Origin: Streptomyces massasporeus
GTDB taxonomy: Bacteria > Actinomycetota > Actinomycetes > Streptomycetales > Streptomycetaceae
Reading direction: 5' to 3'
DNA: 64,000 nt
Assembly: GCF_014648995.1 (NCBI RefSeq)
Contig: NZ_BMSE01000001.1
Location: forward strand, 868,001 to 932,000
This document shows positions 10,111-18,868 of this stretch, piece after piece (within the stretch, counting starts at the first letter, position 1; every line of letters begins with the position of its first letter). The notes under the pieces were generated by a model. It was given only the letters and a program-made list of their open reading frames with translations, searched no databases and had not been told where the DNA came from. The position numbers and the translations under genes were made by a program.

Positions 10111-10251
10111 CTACCCGGTGAACAGCTGCGTCGCCTTGCGGACCAGCTCGTACAGCCCGTAGGCGAGCGGTACGCCCACCCACACCCAGGCGAGGGCGAT
10201 CAGCCACCGCCGGTCCGGGCTAGGCGGACTCTGACTGCTGTCGCTCGACAT
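10111..10251 (-). CDS. Small membrane protein overlapping the OFA transporter gene (putative transporter small subunit)
   Basis: This 46-residue reading frame begins inside the 3' end of the transporter gene, overlapping it by 32 bp in another frame. The ATG at 10251 has a perfect AAGGAGG six bases upstream. A polar Ser/Pro leader is followed by one hydrophobic helix (WLIALAWVWVGVPLAYGLYELV) and a short basic tail (RKATQLFTG). Small proteins of this shape follow OFA-type MFS transporters in other bacteria and have been annotated as MFS small subunits. I infer that it associates with the adjacent transporter. Confidence 0.7.
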   Translation of the reverse strand: MSSDSSQSPPSPDRRWLIALAWVWVGVPLAYGLYELVRKATQLFTG

Positions 10252-11551
10252 GGGCGGCCTCCTTCGGGGCGGGGACGTGGTGGCGGGGGGCGACGGGCCG
10301 CACCAGTTCGTTGGCGACGAAGCCGACGACGAGCAGCCCGATCATGATGACGAACGACAGCCCGTACAGGGACGCGCCGTGCCGGCCCGCCTCCTCCTGC
10401 CGGTCGGCGATCCAGTTCACGATCAGCGGTCCGAGCACCCCGGCCGTGGACCAGGCGGTGAGCAGCCGCCCGTGGATGGCGCCGACCTGGTACGCACCGA
10501 ACAAATCCTTCAAATAGGCCGGAACCGTGGCGAAACCACCGCCGTAGAAGGAGAGGATGACCAGGGCGCACAGGACGAACAGCGGCTTGGAGGAGTCCCC
10601 GAACAGGGCGATGAGCGCGTACATCAGGGCGCCGACGCCCAGGTAGACGCGGTAGATGTTCTTGCGGCCGATGAGGTCGGACGTCGAGGACCAGCCGATG
10701 CGGCCGGCCATGTTCGCCGCGGACAGCAGCGCGACGAAGCCGGCGGCGGCCGTCACCGACACCGGGGTGGAGGTGTCCGCGAAGAAGTCCGTGATCATCG
10801 GCGCGGCCTTCTCCAGGATGCCGATGCCGGCGGTGACGTTCATGCAGAGCACGATCCACAGCAGCCAGAACTGCGGTGTGCGCACCGCCTGTTTCGCGGA
10901 GACCTGCGGGCCGGCGAGGACACTGGGACCGCTCACCACGGGCTTCTCGGTGCGGGGCACCCGGACCAACAGCACACCCAGCAGCATGAACACGGCGTAC
11001 GACAGCCCGTGCACCAGGAAGGCCAGTGCGATGCCGGAGCTGTCGCTGCCGAAGGACTCCAGCATCTGGGCCGACCACGGAGAGGCGATGAGCGCGCCGC
11101 CGCCGAAGCCCATGATGGCGATTCCGGTGGCCATGCCGGGCCGGTCCGGGAACCACTTGATCAGCGTGGAGACGGGCGAGATGTAGCCGATACCGAGACC
11201 GATGCCGCCGACGAAGCCGTAGCCGAGGACGATCAGCCAGTACTGCTCCAGGGACGCGCCCAGCGCGGAGAGCAGGAAGCCGGAGGAGAAGCAGAGCAGC
11301 GCGACGGTCATCGCCCAGCGCGGGCCGTTGCGCTCCACGAGGGTGCCGCCGAACGCGGCGGACAGGCCGAGCATGACGATGCCCAGCTGGAAGGGCAGCG
11401 CGCTCTGGGTGCCACTGAGACCGAGCGCGGACTCGAGGGGCGGTTTGAACACACTCCAGGCATAGGCCTGGCCGATGGAGAGATGTACGGAGAGAGCGGC
11501 GGGCGGCACGAGCCAGCGGCTCCAGCCCGGGGGCGCGACTGGGGGACTCAT
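10220..11551 (-). CDS. OFA-family MFS transporter (oxalate/formate antiporter type)
   Basis: The 443-residue product has about 12 membrane helices. Family features include SIGQAYAWSVFKPPLE in helix 1, the loop NGPRWAM, GIGLGIGYISPVSTLIKWFPDRPGMATGIAIMGFGGGA, and a central loop before the second half (VSAKQAVRTPQFWLLW). OFA proteins exchange oxalate, formate or related monocarboxylates. It diverges from an operon encoding formate dehydrogenase, which fits formate/oxalate metabolism. The ATG at 11551 has only a weak GGGG site, so the start is less certain than the rest. Confidence 0.85.
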   Translation of the reverse strand: MSPPVAPPGWSRWLVPPAALSVHLSIGQAYAWSVFKPPLESALGLSGTQSALPFQLGIVMLGLSAAFGGTLVERNGPRWAMTVALLCFSSGFLLSALGASLEQYWLIVLGYGFVGGIGLGIGYISPVSTLIKWFPDRPGMATGIAIMGFGGGALIASPWSAQMLESFGSDSSGIALAFLVHGLSYAVFMLLGVLLVRVPRTEKPVVSGPSVLAGPQVSAKQAVRTPQFWLLWIVLCMNVTAGIGILEKAAPMITDFFADTSTPVSVTAAAGFVALLSAANMAGRIGWSSTSDLIGRKNIYRVYLGVGALMYALIALFGDSSKPLFVLCALVILSFYGGGFATVPAYLKDLFGAYQVGAIHGRLLTAWSTAGVLGPLIVNWIADRQEEAGRHGASLYGLSFVIMIGLLVVGFVANELVRPVAPRHHVPAPKEAAHVERQQSESA

Positions 11552-11672
11552 GAACCCCGGACGGTAGGGATCCGCACGGGAGTTGAGAAGACGCGGCGTC
11601 GACCGTATGCGGTGAACGGTATGCGGCATGCGCCGAACGGTCGGCGCACGGACCCTTGCCGCCCCAACCTCC

Positions 11673-11685
11673 ATACTGTAGACAA
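11673..11685. promoter_or_regulatory. Candidate GntR operator in the OFA/formate dehydrogenase divergent promoter
   Basis: ATACTGTAGACAA contains TGT-AG-ACA, a short palindrome, and matches 11 of 13 positions with the motif upstream of the GntR gene (8902-8914, opposite orientation). It sits in the 234-bp divergent promoter, 122 bp from the OFA start and 101 bp from the plus-strand operon start. Confidence 0.45.
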
Positions 11686-11785
11686 TATTTCGTCGACACA
11701 AACCGTCCGCGAGCCATACGCGACCCGTGGGCGGCCGGACGGCAGCCACCTCCGCGGTATCCCTCAAACCGAACGGAGTGTTCCC

Positions 11786-12757
11786 GTGAAAGTCGCAGTT
11801 CTCGGCGCCGGTGCCATCGGCGCCTACGTCGGCGCCGCGCTCCACCGCGCGGGCGCCGAGGTGCATCTCATCGCCCGTGGACCGCATCTGGCGGCCATGA
11901 GGCAGTACGGAGTCCGGGTGCGCAGCCCACGCGGCGACTTCACCGCGCACCCCCACGCCACCGACGACCCGGCCGAAGTCGGCCCGGTCGACCATGTCTT
12001 CCTGGGCCTGAAGGCCAACGCGTACGCGGCGTGCGGGCCGCTGATCGCGCCCTTGCTGCACGAGACGACGTCGGTCGTCGCGGCCCAGAACGGCATCCCC
12101 TGGTGGTACTTCCACCGGCACGGCGGCCCGTACGACGGCCATCGTGTCGAGAGTGTCGACCCGGACGGCGCGGTCAGTGCGGTGCTCGCGCCCGAACGGG
12201 CCGTCGGCTGTGTCGTCTACGCGGCGACCGAACTCGAAGGGCCGGGCGTCGTACGCCACTTGGAGGGCACGAGATTCTCCATCGGCGAACCGGACCGCAG
12301 CCGCTCCGCGCGCTGTCTCGCGTTCAGCGAGGCCATGCAGGCGGGCGGGCTGAAGTGCCCCGTCGAACCGGACCTGCGCAGCGACATCTGGGTCAAGCTG
12401 CTCGGCAACATCTCCTTCAATCCGATCAGCGCCCTGGCCCGCGCGACCATGCGGCAGATGTGCCTGCACGGCGGCACCCGCAAGGTCATCGAGATCATGA
12501 TGACCGAGACGCTGGCGGTCGCCGAGGCCCTCGGCTGCGAGGTCGGCGTCTCCATCGAACGCCGGCTCGCCGGTGCCGAGCGGGTCGGCGACCACCGCAC
12601 CTCCACGCTCCAGGACCTGGAGCGTGGCAAGCCGCTCGAACTCGACGTCCTGCTCGCGGCGGTCGTCGAACTGGCGGACATCACCGGCGTGGAGGTGCCC
12701 ACCCTGCGCACCGTGCACGCCATCTCGGACCTGCTCGCGCTGAGGAGCGCCGCATGA
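11786..12757 (+). CDS. 2-dehydropantoate 2-reductase family oxidoreductase
   Basis: The 323-residue product starts at a GTG with GGAG 8-11 bases upstream. It has an N-terminal NADP Rossmann motif (VAVLGAGAIGAYVG), the QNGIPWW region, and an ApbA/PanE C-terminal helical domain with VKLLGNISFNPI and HRTSTLQDLERGKPLELD. PanE enzymes reduce ketopantoate, but paralogues act on other 2-keto acids. As first gene of an operon whose other members form a formate dehydrogenase, it may handle a small 2-keto or 2-hydroxy acid linked to oxalate or formate metabolism; that is inference. Confidence 0.85.
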   Translation: MKVAVLGAGAIGAYVGAALHRAGAEVHLIARGPHLAAMRQYGVRVRSPRGDFTAHPHATDDPAEVGPVDHVFLGLKANAYAACGPLIAPLLHETTSVVAAQNGIPWWYFHRHGGPYDGHRVESVDPDGAVSAVLAPERAVGCVVYAATELEGPGVVRHLEGTRFSIGEPDRSRSARCLAFSEAMQAGGLKCPVEPDLRSDIWVKLLGNISFNPISALARATMRQMCLHGGTRKVIEIMMTETLAVAEALGCEVGVSIERRLAGAERVGDHRTSTLQDLERGKPLELDVLLAAVVELADITGVEVPTLRTVHAISDLLALRSAA

Positions 12758-14679
12758 GGAAACGCGACCGGACCCCCACGACCTACACCCGGCTCACCCA
12801 CCCGCTCGTCCGTGACTCCCGCGACGAGCCGTTCCGGCAGGCCACCTGGGAGGAGGCCCTGGACCGGGCCGCCGCGGGCCTCGGGCGCAACCGCGACGCC
12901 TTCGGCATGTTCAGCTGCGCCCGCGCCACCAACGAGATGAACTACGTGGCGCAGAAGTTCGCCCGGGTCGTCATGGGCACCAACAACGTCGACTCCTGCA
13001 ACCGCACCTGCCACGCCCCGAGCGTGGCGGGCCTGTCGGCGGCGTTCGGCTCGGGCGGCGGGACGTCGTCGTACGAGGAGATCGAGCACACCGACGTCAT
13101 CGTGATGTGGGGCTCCAACGCCCGGTTCGCGCACCCGATCTTCTTCCAGCACGTGCTGAAGGGGATCAGGAACGGCGCCCGGATGTACGCGGTCGATCCG
13201 CGCCGGACGTCGACCGCCGAGTGGGCGGAGAGCTGGATGGGGCTCAACGTCGGCACGGACATCCCCATGGCGCACGCGATCGGCCGCGAGATCATCCACG
13301 CGGGGCTCGCGAACGAGGCGTTCATCGAACGGGCCACCACCGGCTTCGAGGAGTACAAGGCCCTGGTCGAGCCGTGGACGCTGTCGCTCGCCGAGAAGGT
13401 GACGGGCGTGCCGGCGGCGGCGATCCGCGAGCTGGCGCACGCCTACGCCCGCGCCGAACGCGCCCAGCTGTGCTGGACCCTGGGCATCACCGAGCACCAC
13501 AACGGCACCGACAACGTCCGCGCCCTGATCAACCTGTCGCTGCTCACCGGGCACGTCGGCCGGTACGGCTCGGGCCTGCAGCCCCTGCGCGGGCAGAACA
13601 ACGTGCAGGGCGGCGGTGACATGGGCGCGATCCCCAACCGGCTGCCCGGGTTCCAGGACATCCTGGACGCGAGCGTTCGTCTGAAGTTCGAGTCGGCCTG
13701 GGACACTCTGATCCAGCCGCACTACGGCCTGAACCTCACGGAGATGTTCGAGGCGATGGAGGACGGCACGCTCAAGGCCGTCTACTGCATCGGCGAGAAC
13801 CCGGCGCAGTCCGAGGCGGACAGCGAGCAGGCCGTACGGCGGCTGAAGGCCCTGGACTTCCTGGTCGTGCAGGACATCTTCCTCACGAAGACGGCCCAGC
13901 TCGCGGACGTCGTCCTGCCGGCCACCGCCGGCTGGGCGGAGACCGACGGCACGACCACCAACAGCGAGCGGCGCGTCCAGCGCGTCCGCAAGGCCGTCAC
14001 CCCGCCCGGCGAGGCCCGCGAGGACATCGACATCATCTGCGACCTCGCGTCCCGGCTCGGGCACGACTGGAAGTACGCCGACGCCGAGACCGTGTGGAAC
14101 GAACTGAGGTCCGTCTCGCCCGACCACTACGGCATGACGTACGAGCGCCTGGAGGAGCACCAGGGCATCCAGTGGCCCTGTCCGAGCACGGACGGGATCG
14201 AACCGACGTATCTGCACGGGCGGTTGTGGGAGTCCGACCTGGCGCGGCGCGGCCCGCTCGCCCCGTTCGGGATCGTGCAGCACGACCCGCCCGTGGACCT
14301 CACCGACGAGCGGTACCCGGTCCGGCTCACCACCGGACGGCGGCTCGATTCGTACAACACCGGGGTGCAGAGCGGCGGTTACGCCTCTCCGCTCAGGCGC
14401 GGCGAGTTCATCGAGCTGAGCCCGGAGGACGCCGAGCGCTACGGCGTCGTGGTCGGCGAGCACGTCCAGGTGACCTCGCGGCGCGGGTCGGTGACCGCGC
14501 CGGTGTGGGTGGACACCGCGCTGCGGCCGGGGCTCGCCTTCATGACCATGCACTTCCCGGACGAGGTGGACACCAACCAGCTGACGATCGAGGCGAACTG
14601 CCCGATCGCGGGGACGGCGGAGTTCAAGGCGTCGGCGATCCGGATCGAGAAGCTGCCCATCGCGACCATCGTGGGGTGA
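12754..14679 (+). CDS. Formate dehydrogenase catalytic chain, molybdopterin domains only
   Basis: The 641-residue product aligns by eye with the molybdopterin part of FdhF-type formate dehydrogenases: NEMNYVAQKFARVVMGTNNVDSC, LQPLRGQNNVQGGGDMGAIPN, GENPAQSEAD and a C-terminal dinucleotide-binding domain (RLTTGRRLDSYNTG). The catalytic position occupied by Sec or Cys is Cys86, followed by His87 (CHAPSVAGL). The N-terminal iron-sulphur domain of normal FdhF is absent and is instead at the end of the product encoded at 16514-17374. It overlaps the previous stop by 4 bp (ATGA). Confidence 0.88.
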   Translation: MRKRDRTPTTYTRLTHPLVRDSRDEPFRQATWEEALDRAAAGLGRNRDAFGMFSCARATNEMNYVAQKFARVVMGTNNVDSCNRTCHAPSVAGLSAAFGSGGGTSSYEEIEHTDVIVMWGSNARFAHPIFFQHVLKGIRNGARMYAVDPRRTSTAEWAESWMGLNVGTDIPMAHAIGREIIHAGLANEAFIERATTGFEEYKALVEPWTLSLAEKVTGVPAAAIRELAHAYARAERAQLCWTLGITEHHNGTDNVRALINLSLLTGHVGRYGSGLQPLRGQNNVQGGGDMGAIPNRLPGFQDILDASVRLKFESAWDTLIQPHYGLNLTEMFEAMEDGTLKAVYCIGENPAQSEADSEQAVRRLKALDFLVVQDIFLTKTAQLADVVLPATAGWAETDGTTTNSERRVQRVRKAVTPPGEAREDIDIICDLASRLGHDWKYADAETVWNELRSVSPDHYGMTYERLEEHQGIQWPCPSTDGIEPTYLHGRLWESDLARRGPLAPFGIVQHDPPVDLTDERYPVRLTTGRRLDSYNTGVQSGGYASPLRRGEFIELSPEDAERYGVVVGEHVQVTSRRGSVTAPVWVDTALRPGLAFMTMHFPDEVDTNQLTIEANCPIAGTAEFKASAIRIEKLPIATIVG

Positions 14680-16517
14680 CGTACGTGGACCTGCACTTCG
14701 GTGACAGCAAACCGACGGACGAGGAGCGGGCGGCCGTCGACGCCCTGCTCGGACCTCCCGAGTCCTCCTGGGAGGGTGCCGCCCGCGACGAGATGCGAGC
14801 CGCCGATCTGAGGTGGGCGCGTGGCGGACGCGAGGCCCGGGACCGCCGCGACCTGCTGCTGCCGGGGCTGCACGCCGTCAACGACCGGATCGGCTGGATC
14901 AGCGAGGGTGCCCTCGACTACCTGTGCCGGCGGCTGACGGTGCCGCCGGCGGAGGCCTACGGGGTCGCCACCTTCTACGCCATGTTCTCTCTCAAGCCGC
15001 GTCCGGCGACCGTGCTCCACGTGTGCACGGACCTGGCGTGCGCGGCGGCCGGGGCGCCGGAGCTGTGTGCCGGGATCGAGGCGCGGCTGGGCCTCGGCAG
15101 CGGGGTGAGCGTCGAGCGCAGCCCGTGCCTGGGCCTGTGCGAACGGGCCCCGGCCGCGCTCGCGATCAAGGCCGGGGATCCCGTCCGTACGGCGGTCTCG
15201 GCGCCGGCGACCGTCGAGGAGGCCGTGCTCGCCGCGTCCTCGCCCGGCTCCGCGCCCGAGGAGCCGCCGGCCGCGCTGGCGGTGCCCCAGGCGGGGCAGG
15301 ACGGGCTGATGCTGCTGCACCGCGTCGGCGTGGTCGACCCGTCGTCCCTCGACGACTACCGCGCCCACGGCGGCTACACCGCCCTGCGCCGGGCCTTCGA
15401 GCTGGGTCCCGCCGGTGTCATCCGCGAGGTCACCGACTCGGGCCTGGTCGGGCGCGGCGGCGCCGCCTTCCCCACCGGCCGCAAGTGGCAGGCCACGGCG
15501 TCGCAGCCCGACCGTCCGCACTACCTCGTCTGCAACGCCGACGAGTCCGAGCCGGGCACCTTCAAGGACCGTGCCCTCATGGAGGGCGACCCGTACGCGC
15601 TCGTCGAGGCGATGACGATCGCGGGATACGCGACCGGCGCCCACAAGGGCTACCTGTATCTGCGCGGCGAGTACCCGCGCGCCCTGCACCTGCTGGAGCA
15701 CGCGATCACGCAGGTCCGTACGCGCGGACTGCTCGGCGACGACGTCCTCGGGCAGGGCTACGCCTTCGACATCGAGATCCGGCGCGGCGCGGGCGCCTAC
15801 ATCTGCGGCGAGGAGACGGCCCTGTTCAACTCCATCGAGGGCTACCGGGGCGAGCCCCGCTCCAAGCCGCCGTTCCCGGTGGAGAAGGGCCTGTTCGGCA
15901 AGCCGACGGTCGAGAACAACGTCGAGACGCTGGTCAACGTCCTGCCGATCCTGACCATGGGCGCCCCGGCGTACGCGGCGATCGGCACCGGGCGCTCCAC
16001 CGGCCCGAAGCTGTTCTGCGTGTCCGGGAGTGTGGAGCGGCCCGGTGTCTACGAGGTGCCGTTCGGCGCGACGCTGGGCGAGGTGCTCACGCTGGCCGGG
16101 GTGCGCGAGGGGCTGCGGGCGGTGCTGCTCGGCGGGGCGGCCGGCGGTTTCGTGCGGGCGGACGAGCTGGACGTGCCGCTCACCTTCGAAGGGACGCGGG
16201 AGGCGGGCACGACGCTGGGCTCGGGGGTCGTCATGGCCTTCGACGACAGCGTGCCCCTGCCCCGGCTGCTGCTGCGCATCGCGGAGTTCTTCCGCGACGA
16301 GTCGTGCGGGCAGTGCGTGCCCTGCCGGGTCGGGACGGTACGCCAGGAGGAGGCACTGCACCGGATCGTGGAGCGCACGGGCGCCGACGCCGCGGGGGAC
16401 ATCGCGCTGCTGCGGGAGGTCGGCCGCGCCATGCGGGACGCCTCGATCTGCGGTCTGGGGCAGACCGCGTGGAACGCCGTGGAATCCGCCATCGACCGTC
16501 TGGGGGCGTACGAATGA
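14676..16517 (+). CDS. NAD-linked formate dehydrogenase diaphorase chain, NuoE-NuoF fusion
   Basis: The 613-residue product fuses two subunits that are separate in most formate dehydrogenases and in complex I. Residues about 50-170 are NuoE/FdsG-like, with thioredoxin-type [2Fe-2S] cysteines in HVCTDLAC and SPCLGLCE. The rest is NuoF/FdsB-like: FMN motif GRGGAAFPTGRKW, NAD-site residues CNADESEPGTFKDR and AYICGEETAL, and a [4Fe-4S] site SCGQCVPCRVGT plus SICGLGQ. It passes electrons from the molybdenum subunit to NAD. GTG 14676 overlaps the previous stop (GTGA); GTG 14685 is an alternative start. Confidence 0.85.
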   Translation: MTYVDLHFGDSKPTDEERAAVDALLGPPESSWEGAARDEMRAADLRWARGGREARDRRDLLLPGLHAVNDRIGWISEGALDYLCRRLTVPPAEAYGVATFYAMFSLKPRPATVLHVCTDLACAAAGAPELCAGIEARLGLGSGVSVERSPCLGLCERAPAALAIKAGDPVRTAVSAPATVEEAVLAASSPGSAPEEPPAALAVPQAGQDGLMLLHRVGVVDPSSLDDYRAHGGYTALRRAFELGPAGVIREVTDSGLVGRGGAAFPTGRKWQATASQPDRPHYLVCNADESEPGTFKDRALMEGDPYALVEAMTIAGYATGAHKGYLYLRGEYPRALHLLEHAITQVRTRGLLGDDVLGQGYAFDIEIRRGAGAYICGEETALFNSIEGYRGEPRSKPPFPVEKGLFGKPTVENNVETLVNVLPILTMGAPAYAAIGTGRSTGPKLFCVSGSVERPGVYEVPFGATLGEVLTLAGVREGLRAVLLGGAAGGFVRADELDVPLTFEGTREAGTTLGSGVVMAFDDSVPLPRLLLRIAEFFRDESCGQCVPCRVGTVRQEEALHRIVERTGADAAGDIALLREVGRAMRDASICGLGQTAWNAVESAIDRLGAYE

Positions 16518-17374
16518 CCGTCACACCGCTGGGGATCCCGCGCCGCATGCTGGAGTTCACCATCGACGGCGAGGAGGCCAGGGTCCCCGAGGGCTCGACC
16601 ATCCTGGACGCCTGCCGGGCGGCCGGGAAGGACATCCCGACCCTGTGCGAGGGCGACACCCTGCGCCCCAAGAACGCCTGCCGCGTCTGCGTCGTCGAGG
16701 TCGAGGGGGCCAGGACGCTGATCCCGGCCTGCTCCCGCAAGGCCGAGCCGGGCATGGAGGTCCGCACGGACACCGAGCGCGCCCGGCACAGCCGCAAGGT
16801 CGTCCTGGAGTTGCTCGCGTCGTCGGTCGACCTGTCGACGACGCCGAGGGTCGCCGGGTGGCTCAAGGAGTACGACGCGAAGCCGGACCGCTTCGGCCCG
16901 GACGCGGCCCGCCTCAACGAGGAGCCGAAGGTCGACAACGACCTGTATGTCAGGGATTACGACAAGTGCATCCTCTGCTACAAGTGCGTCGACGCATGCG
17001 GCGACCAGTGGCAGAACTCGTTCGCGATCTCGGTCGCCGGGCGCGGTTTCGGCGCCCGGATCGCCGTGGAGCACGACGCGCCGCTGACCGACTCGGCGTG
17101 CGTGTACTGCGGGAACTGCATCGAGGTGTGCCCCACGGGCGCGCTGTCCTTCAAGTCCGAGTTCGACATGCGCGCGGCGGGCACCTGGGACGAGTCGCGG
17201 CAGAAGGAGACGACCACGGTGTGCGCGTACTGCGGAGTGGGCTGCAACCTGACGCTGCACGTGCAGGACAATGAGATCGTGAAGGTCACCTCGCCGCACG
17301 ACAATCCGGTGACCCACGGCAACCTCTGCATCAAGGGCCGCTTCGGCTACCAGCACGTACAGAACCGGGACTGA
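16514..17374 (+). CDS. Iron-sulphur chain carrying the detached N-terminus of formate dehydrogenase
   Basis: The 286-residue product has four cluster sites in order. A [2Fe-2S] ferredoxin domain has Cys45, 56, 59 and 73. Two [4Fe-4S] ferredoxin sites follow (Cys152/155/158/162 and Cys196/199/202/206). Finally the Mo-bis-MGD oxidoreductase N-terminal motif appears at Cys237/240/244/272 (CAYCGVGC...CIKGRFGY). That last domain normally begins or joins the catalytic chain. The protein ends right after it, so the catalytic enzyme must assemble from two polypeptides. The start overlaps the preceding stop (ATGA). Confidence 0.88.
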   Translation: MTVTPLGIPRRMLEFTIDGEEARVPEGSTILDACRAAGKDIPTLCEGDTLRPKNACRVCVVEVEGARTLIPACSRKAEPGMEVRTDTERARHSRKVVLELLASSVDLSTTPRVAGWLKEYDAKPDRFGPDAARLNEEPKVDNDLYVRDYDKCILCYKCVDACGDQWQNSFAISVAGRGFGARIAVEHDAPLTDSACVYCGNCIEVCPTGALSFKSEFDMRAAGTWDESRQKETTTVCAYCGVGCNLTLHVQDNEIVKVTSPHDNPVTHGNLCIKGRFGYQHVQNRD

Positions 17375-17381
17375 TCAGGAC

Positions 17382-18230
17382 ATGGGACGAGTCACGGAAC
17401 GACGCAAGGTGATCCGCATCCGGGACGGGGTGGTCTCCAGCCGCCCGGACACGCTCGTCGCCGAGGAGCCGATGGAGATCCGGCTCAACGGCAAGCCCCT
17501 GGCGATCACCATGCGCACCCCTGGCGACGACTTCGCGCTGGCCGCGGGGTTCCTGGTGAGCGAGGGGGTGCTGGCGGGGCAGCAGGATCTGCAGAACATC
17601 GTCTACTGCGCCGGGGCGACGGCCGAGGGCTCGAACACGTACAACGTGGTCGACGTGAAGACGGCCCCGGGCGTGGTCATCCCCGACATCACGCTGGAGC
17701 GCAACGTCTACACCACGTCCTCCTGCGGGCTGTGCGGCAAGGCCTCGCTGGACGCGGTGCGCACCACGACCCGGTGGCCCATGGCCGACACTCCCCCGGT
17801 CCGGATCTCCCCCGAGCTGCTCGCGAGCCTCCCCGACCGGCTGCGCGCGGCCCAGCGGGTCTTCGACCGGACCGGGGGCCTGCACGCGGCGGCCCTGTTC
17901 TCGGAGGAGGGCGAGCTGCTGGACGTCCGGGAGGACGTGGGCCGGCACAACGCGGTCGACAAGCTGGTCGGCCGCGCCCTGCAGAACGGGGAGCTGCCGC
18001 TGTCCCGGACGGTCCTGCTCGTCTCGGGCCGGGCCTCCTTCGAGCTGGCGCAGAAGGCCGTGATGGCGGGCATCCCCGTGCTGGCGGCGGTGTCGGCGCC
18101 GTCCTCGCTGGCGGTGGACCTGGCCGCCGAGACGGGCCTGACACTGGTGGGCTTCCTGCGGGGCAGCTCCATGAACGTGTACGCGGGTGAGGACCGGATC
18201 GCTGTGCGGGCCGCGGCCGCCCAGGGCTGA
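17382..18230 (+). CDS. fdhD: Formate dehydrogenase accessory sulphurtransferase FdhD
   Basis: The 282-residue product shows the FdhD signature TSSCGLCGK (Cys115, Cys118), the VGRHNAVDKLVG block and a glycine/serine-rich cofactor-binding C-terminal domain. FdhD transfers sulphur to the molybdenum cofactor and is required for formate dehydrogenase activity. It follows the iron-sulphur chain by 7 bp, consistent with one operon from 11786 to 18230. ATG start, unambiguous reading frame. Confidence 0.93.
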   Translation: MGRVTERRKVIRIRDGVVSSRPDTLVAEEPMEIRLNGKPLAITMRTPGDDFALAAGFLVSEGVLAGQQDLQNIVYCAGATAEGSNTYNVVDVKTAPGVVIPDITLERNVYTTSSCGLCGKASLDAVRTTTRWPMADTPPVRISPELLASLPDRLRAAQRVFDRTGGLHAAALFSEEGELLDVREDVGRHNAVDKLVGRALQNGELPLSRTVLLVSGRASFELAQKAVMAGIPVLAAVSAPSSLAVDLAAETGLTLVGFLRGSSMNVYAGEDRIAVRAAAAQG

Positions 18231-18280
18231 GCAGGTCCTTCCCGCGACACGGCGGCGGGGCCCCGACCGGCGGGGAGCGC

Positions 18281-18297
18281 CCCCTGCGCCGCAGGGG
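18281..18297. terminator. Hairpin between fdhD and the convergent MarR gene
   Basis: CCCCTGC (18281-18287) and GCAGGGG (18291-18297) form a 7-bp GC-rich stem with a 3-nt loop, placed to serve both converging transcripts. Confidence 0.5.
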
Positions 18298-18327
18298 CCC
18301 CGTCTCGGCCTGCCCGGGGCGTCCCGC

Positions 18328-18765
18328 CTAGTCGGCCGTGGCGGATATCCGGAGCAGCATCGCCATGAACTGCTCCCGCTCGGCCGCGGACAGCGGTGCG
18401 AGCAGTTCGTCGTTGGCGGCGCGGGCCGCCTTCTCGCACCGCTTCAGCAGCCGTGCTCCCCGTTCCGTGAGGGACACCGCGTTCTTGCGGCGGTCCTTCG
18501 GGTCGGGCTCGCGGACCACCAGGCCGGCCGACTGGAGGTCGTTGAGCACGCCGACCAGGTCCTTGGGGTCCAGCCGTACCCCGCGGCCGAGGTCGGCCTG
18601 GGCGACGGGTGCGAGGTCGCGGACGGCGGACAGCACCACGTGGTGCCACATCCGCATGTCCTCCTCGGCCAGTGCCTCGGCCACCAGGGCCCGGCCGCGG
18701 GCGGCGGCGCGGCCGAGCAGCCAGCTGGGCAGGGAGCGGATCGCGGGGAGGGGTGCTTCCGACAT
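18328..18765 (-). CDS. MarR-family transcriptional regulator
   Basis: The 145-residue product has the MarR winged-helix pattern: a helix-turn-helix around QADLGRGVRLDPKDLVGVLNDLQSAGLV followed by the wing REPDPKDRRKNAVSLTERGARLL, and a C-terminal dimerisation helix. It is divergent from a quinone oxidoreductase-like gene 103 bp away, with two palindromes between them, the standard arrangement for a MarR repressor of a detoxifying enzyme. Confidence 0.9.
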   Translation of the reverse strand: MSEAPLPAIRSLPSWLLGRAAARGRALVAEALAEEDMRMWHHVVLSAVRDLAPVAQADLGRGVRLDPKDLVGVLNDLQSAGLVVREPDPKDRRKNAVSLTERGARLLKRCEKAARAANDELLAPLSAAEREQFMAMLLRISATAD

Positions 18766-18776
18766 GGGCGCAGCCT

Positions 18777-18831
18777 AACCACAAAATCGTTGGTTCTTCC
18801 TATGATCCTCCTATACCGTTGGGCTTCCCAA
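18777..18831. promoter_or_regulatory. Two palindromic MarR operator candidates
   Basis: AACCA (18777-18781) and TGGTT (18791-18795) form one inverted repeat. TTGGG-CTT-CCCAA (18819-18831) is a second perfect one. They occupy the divergent promoter of the MarR gene and the oxidoreductase. Confidence 0.5.
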
Positions 18832-18868
18832 TGAACTCATGGGGACCACCAACGACCCCGGAGGTGCG

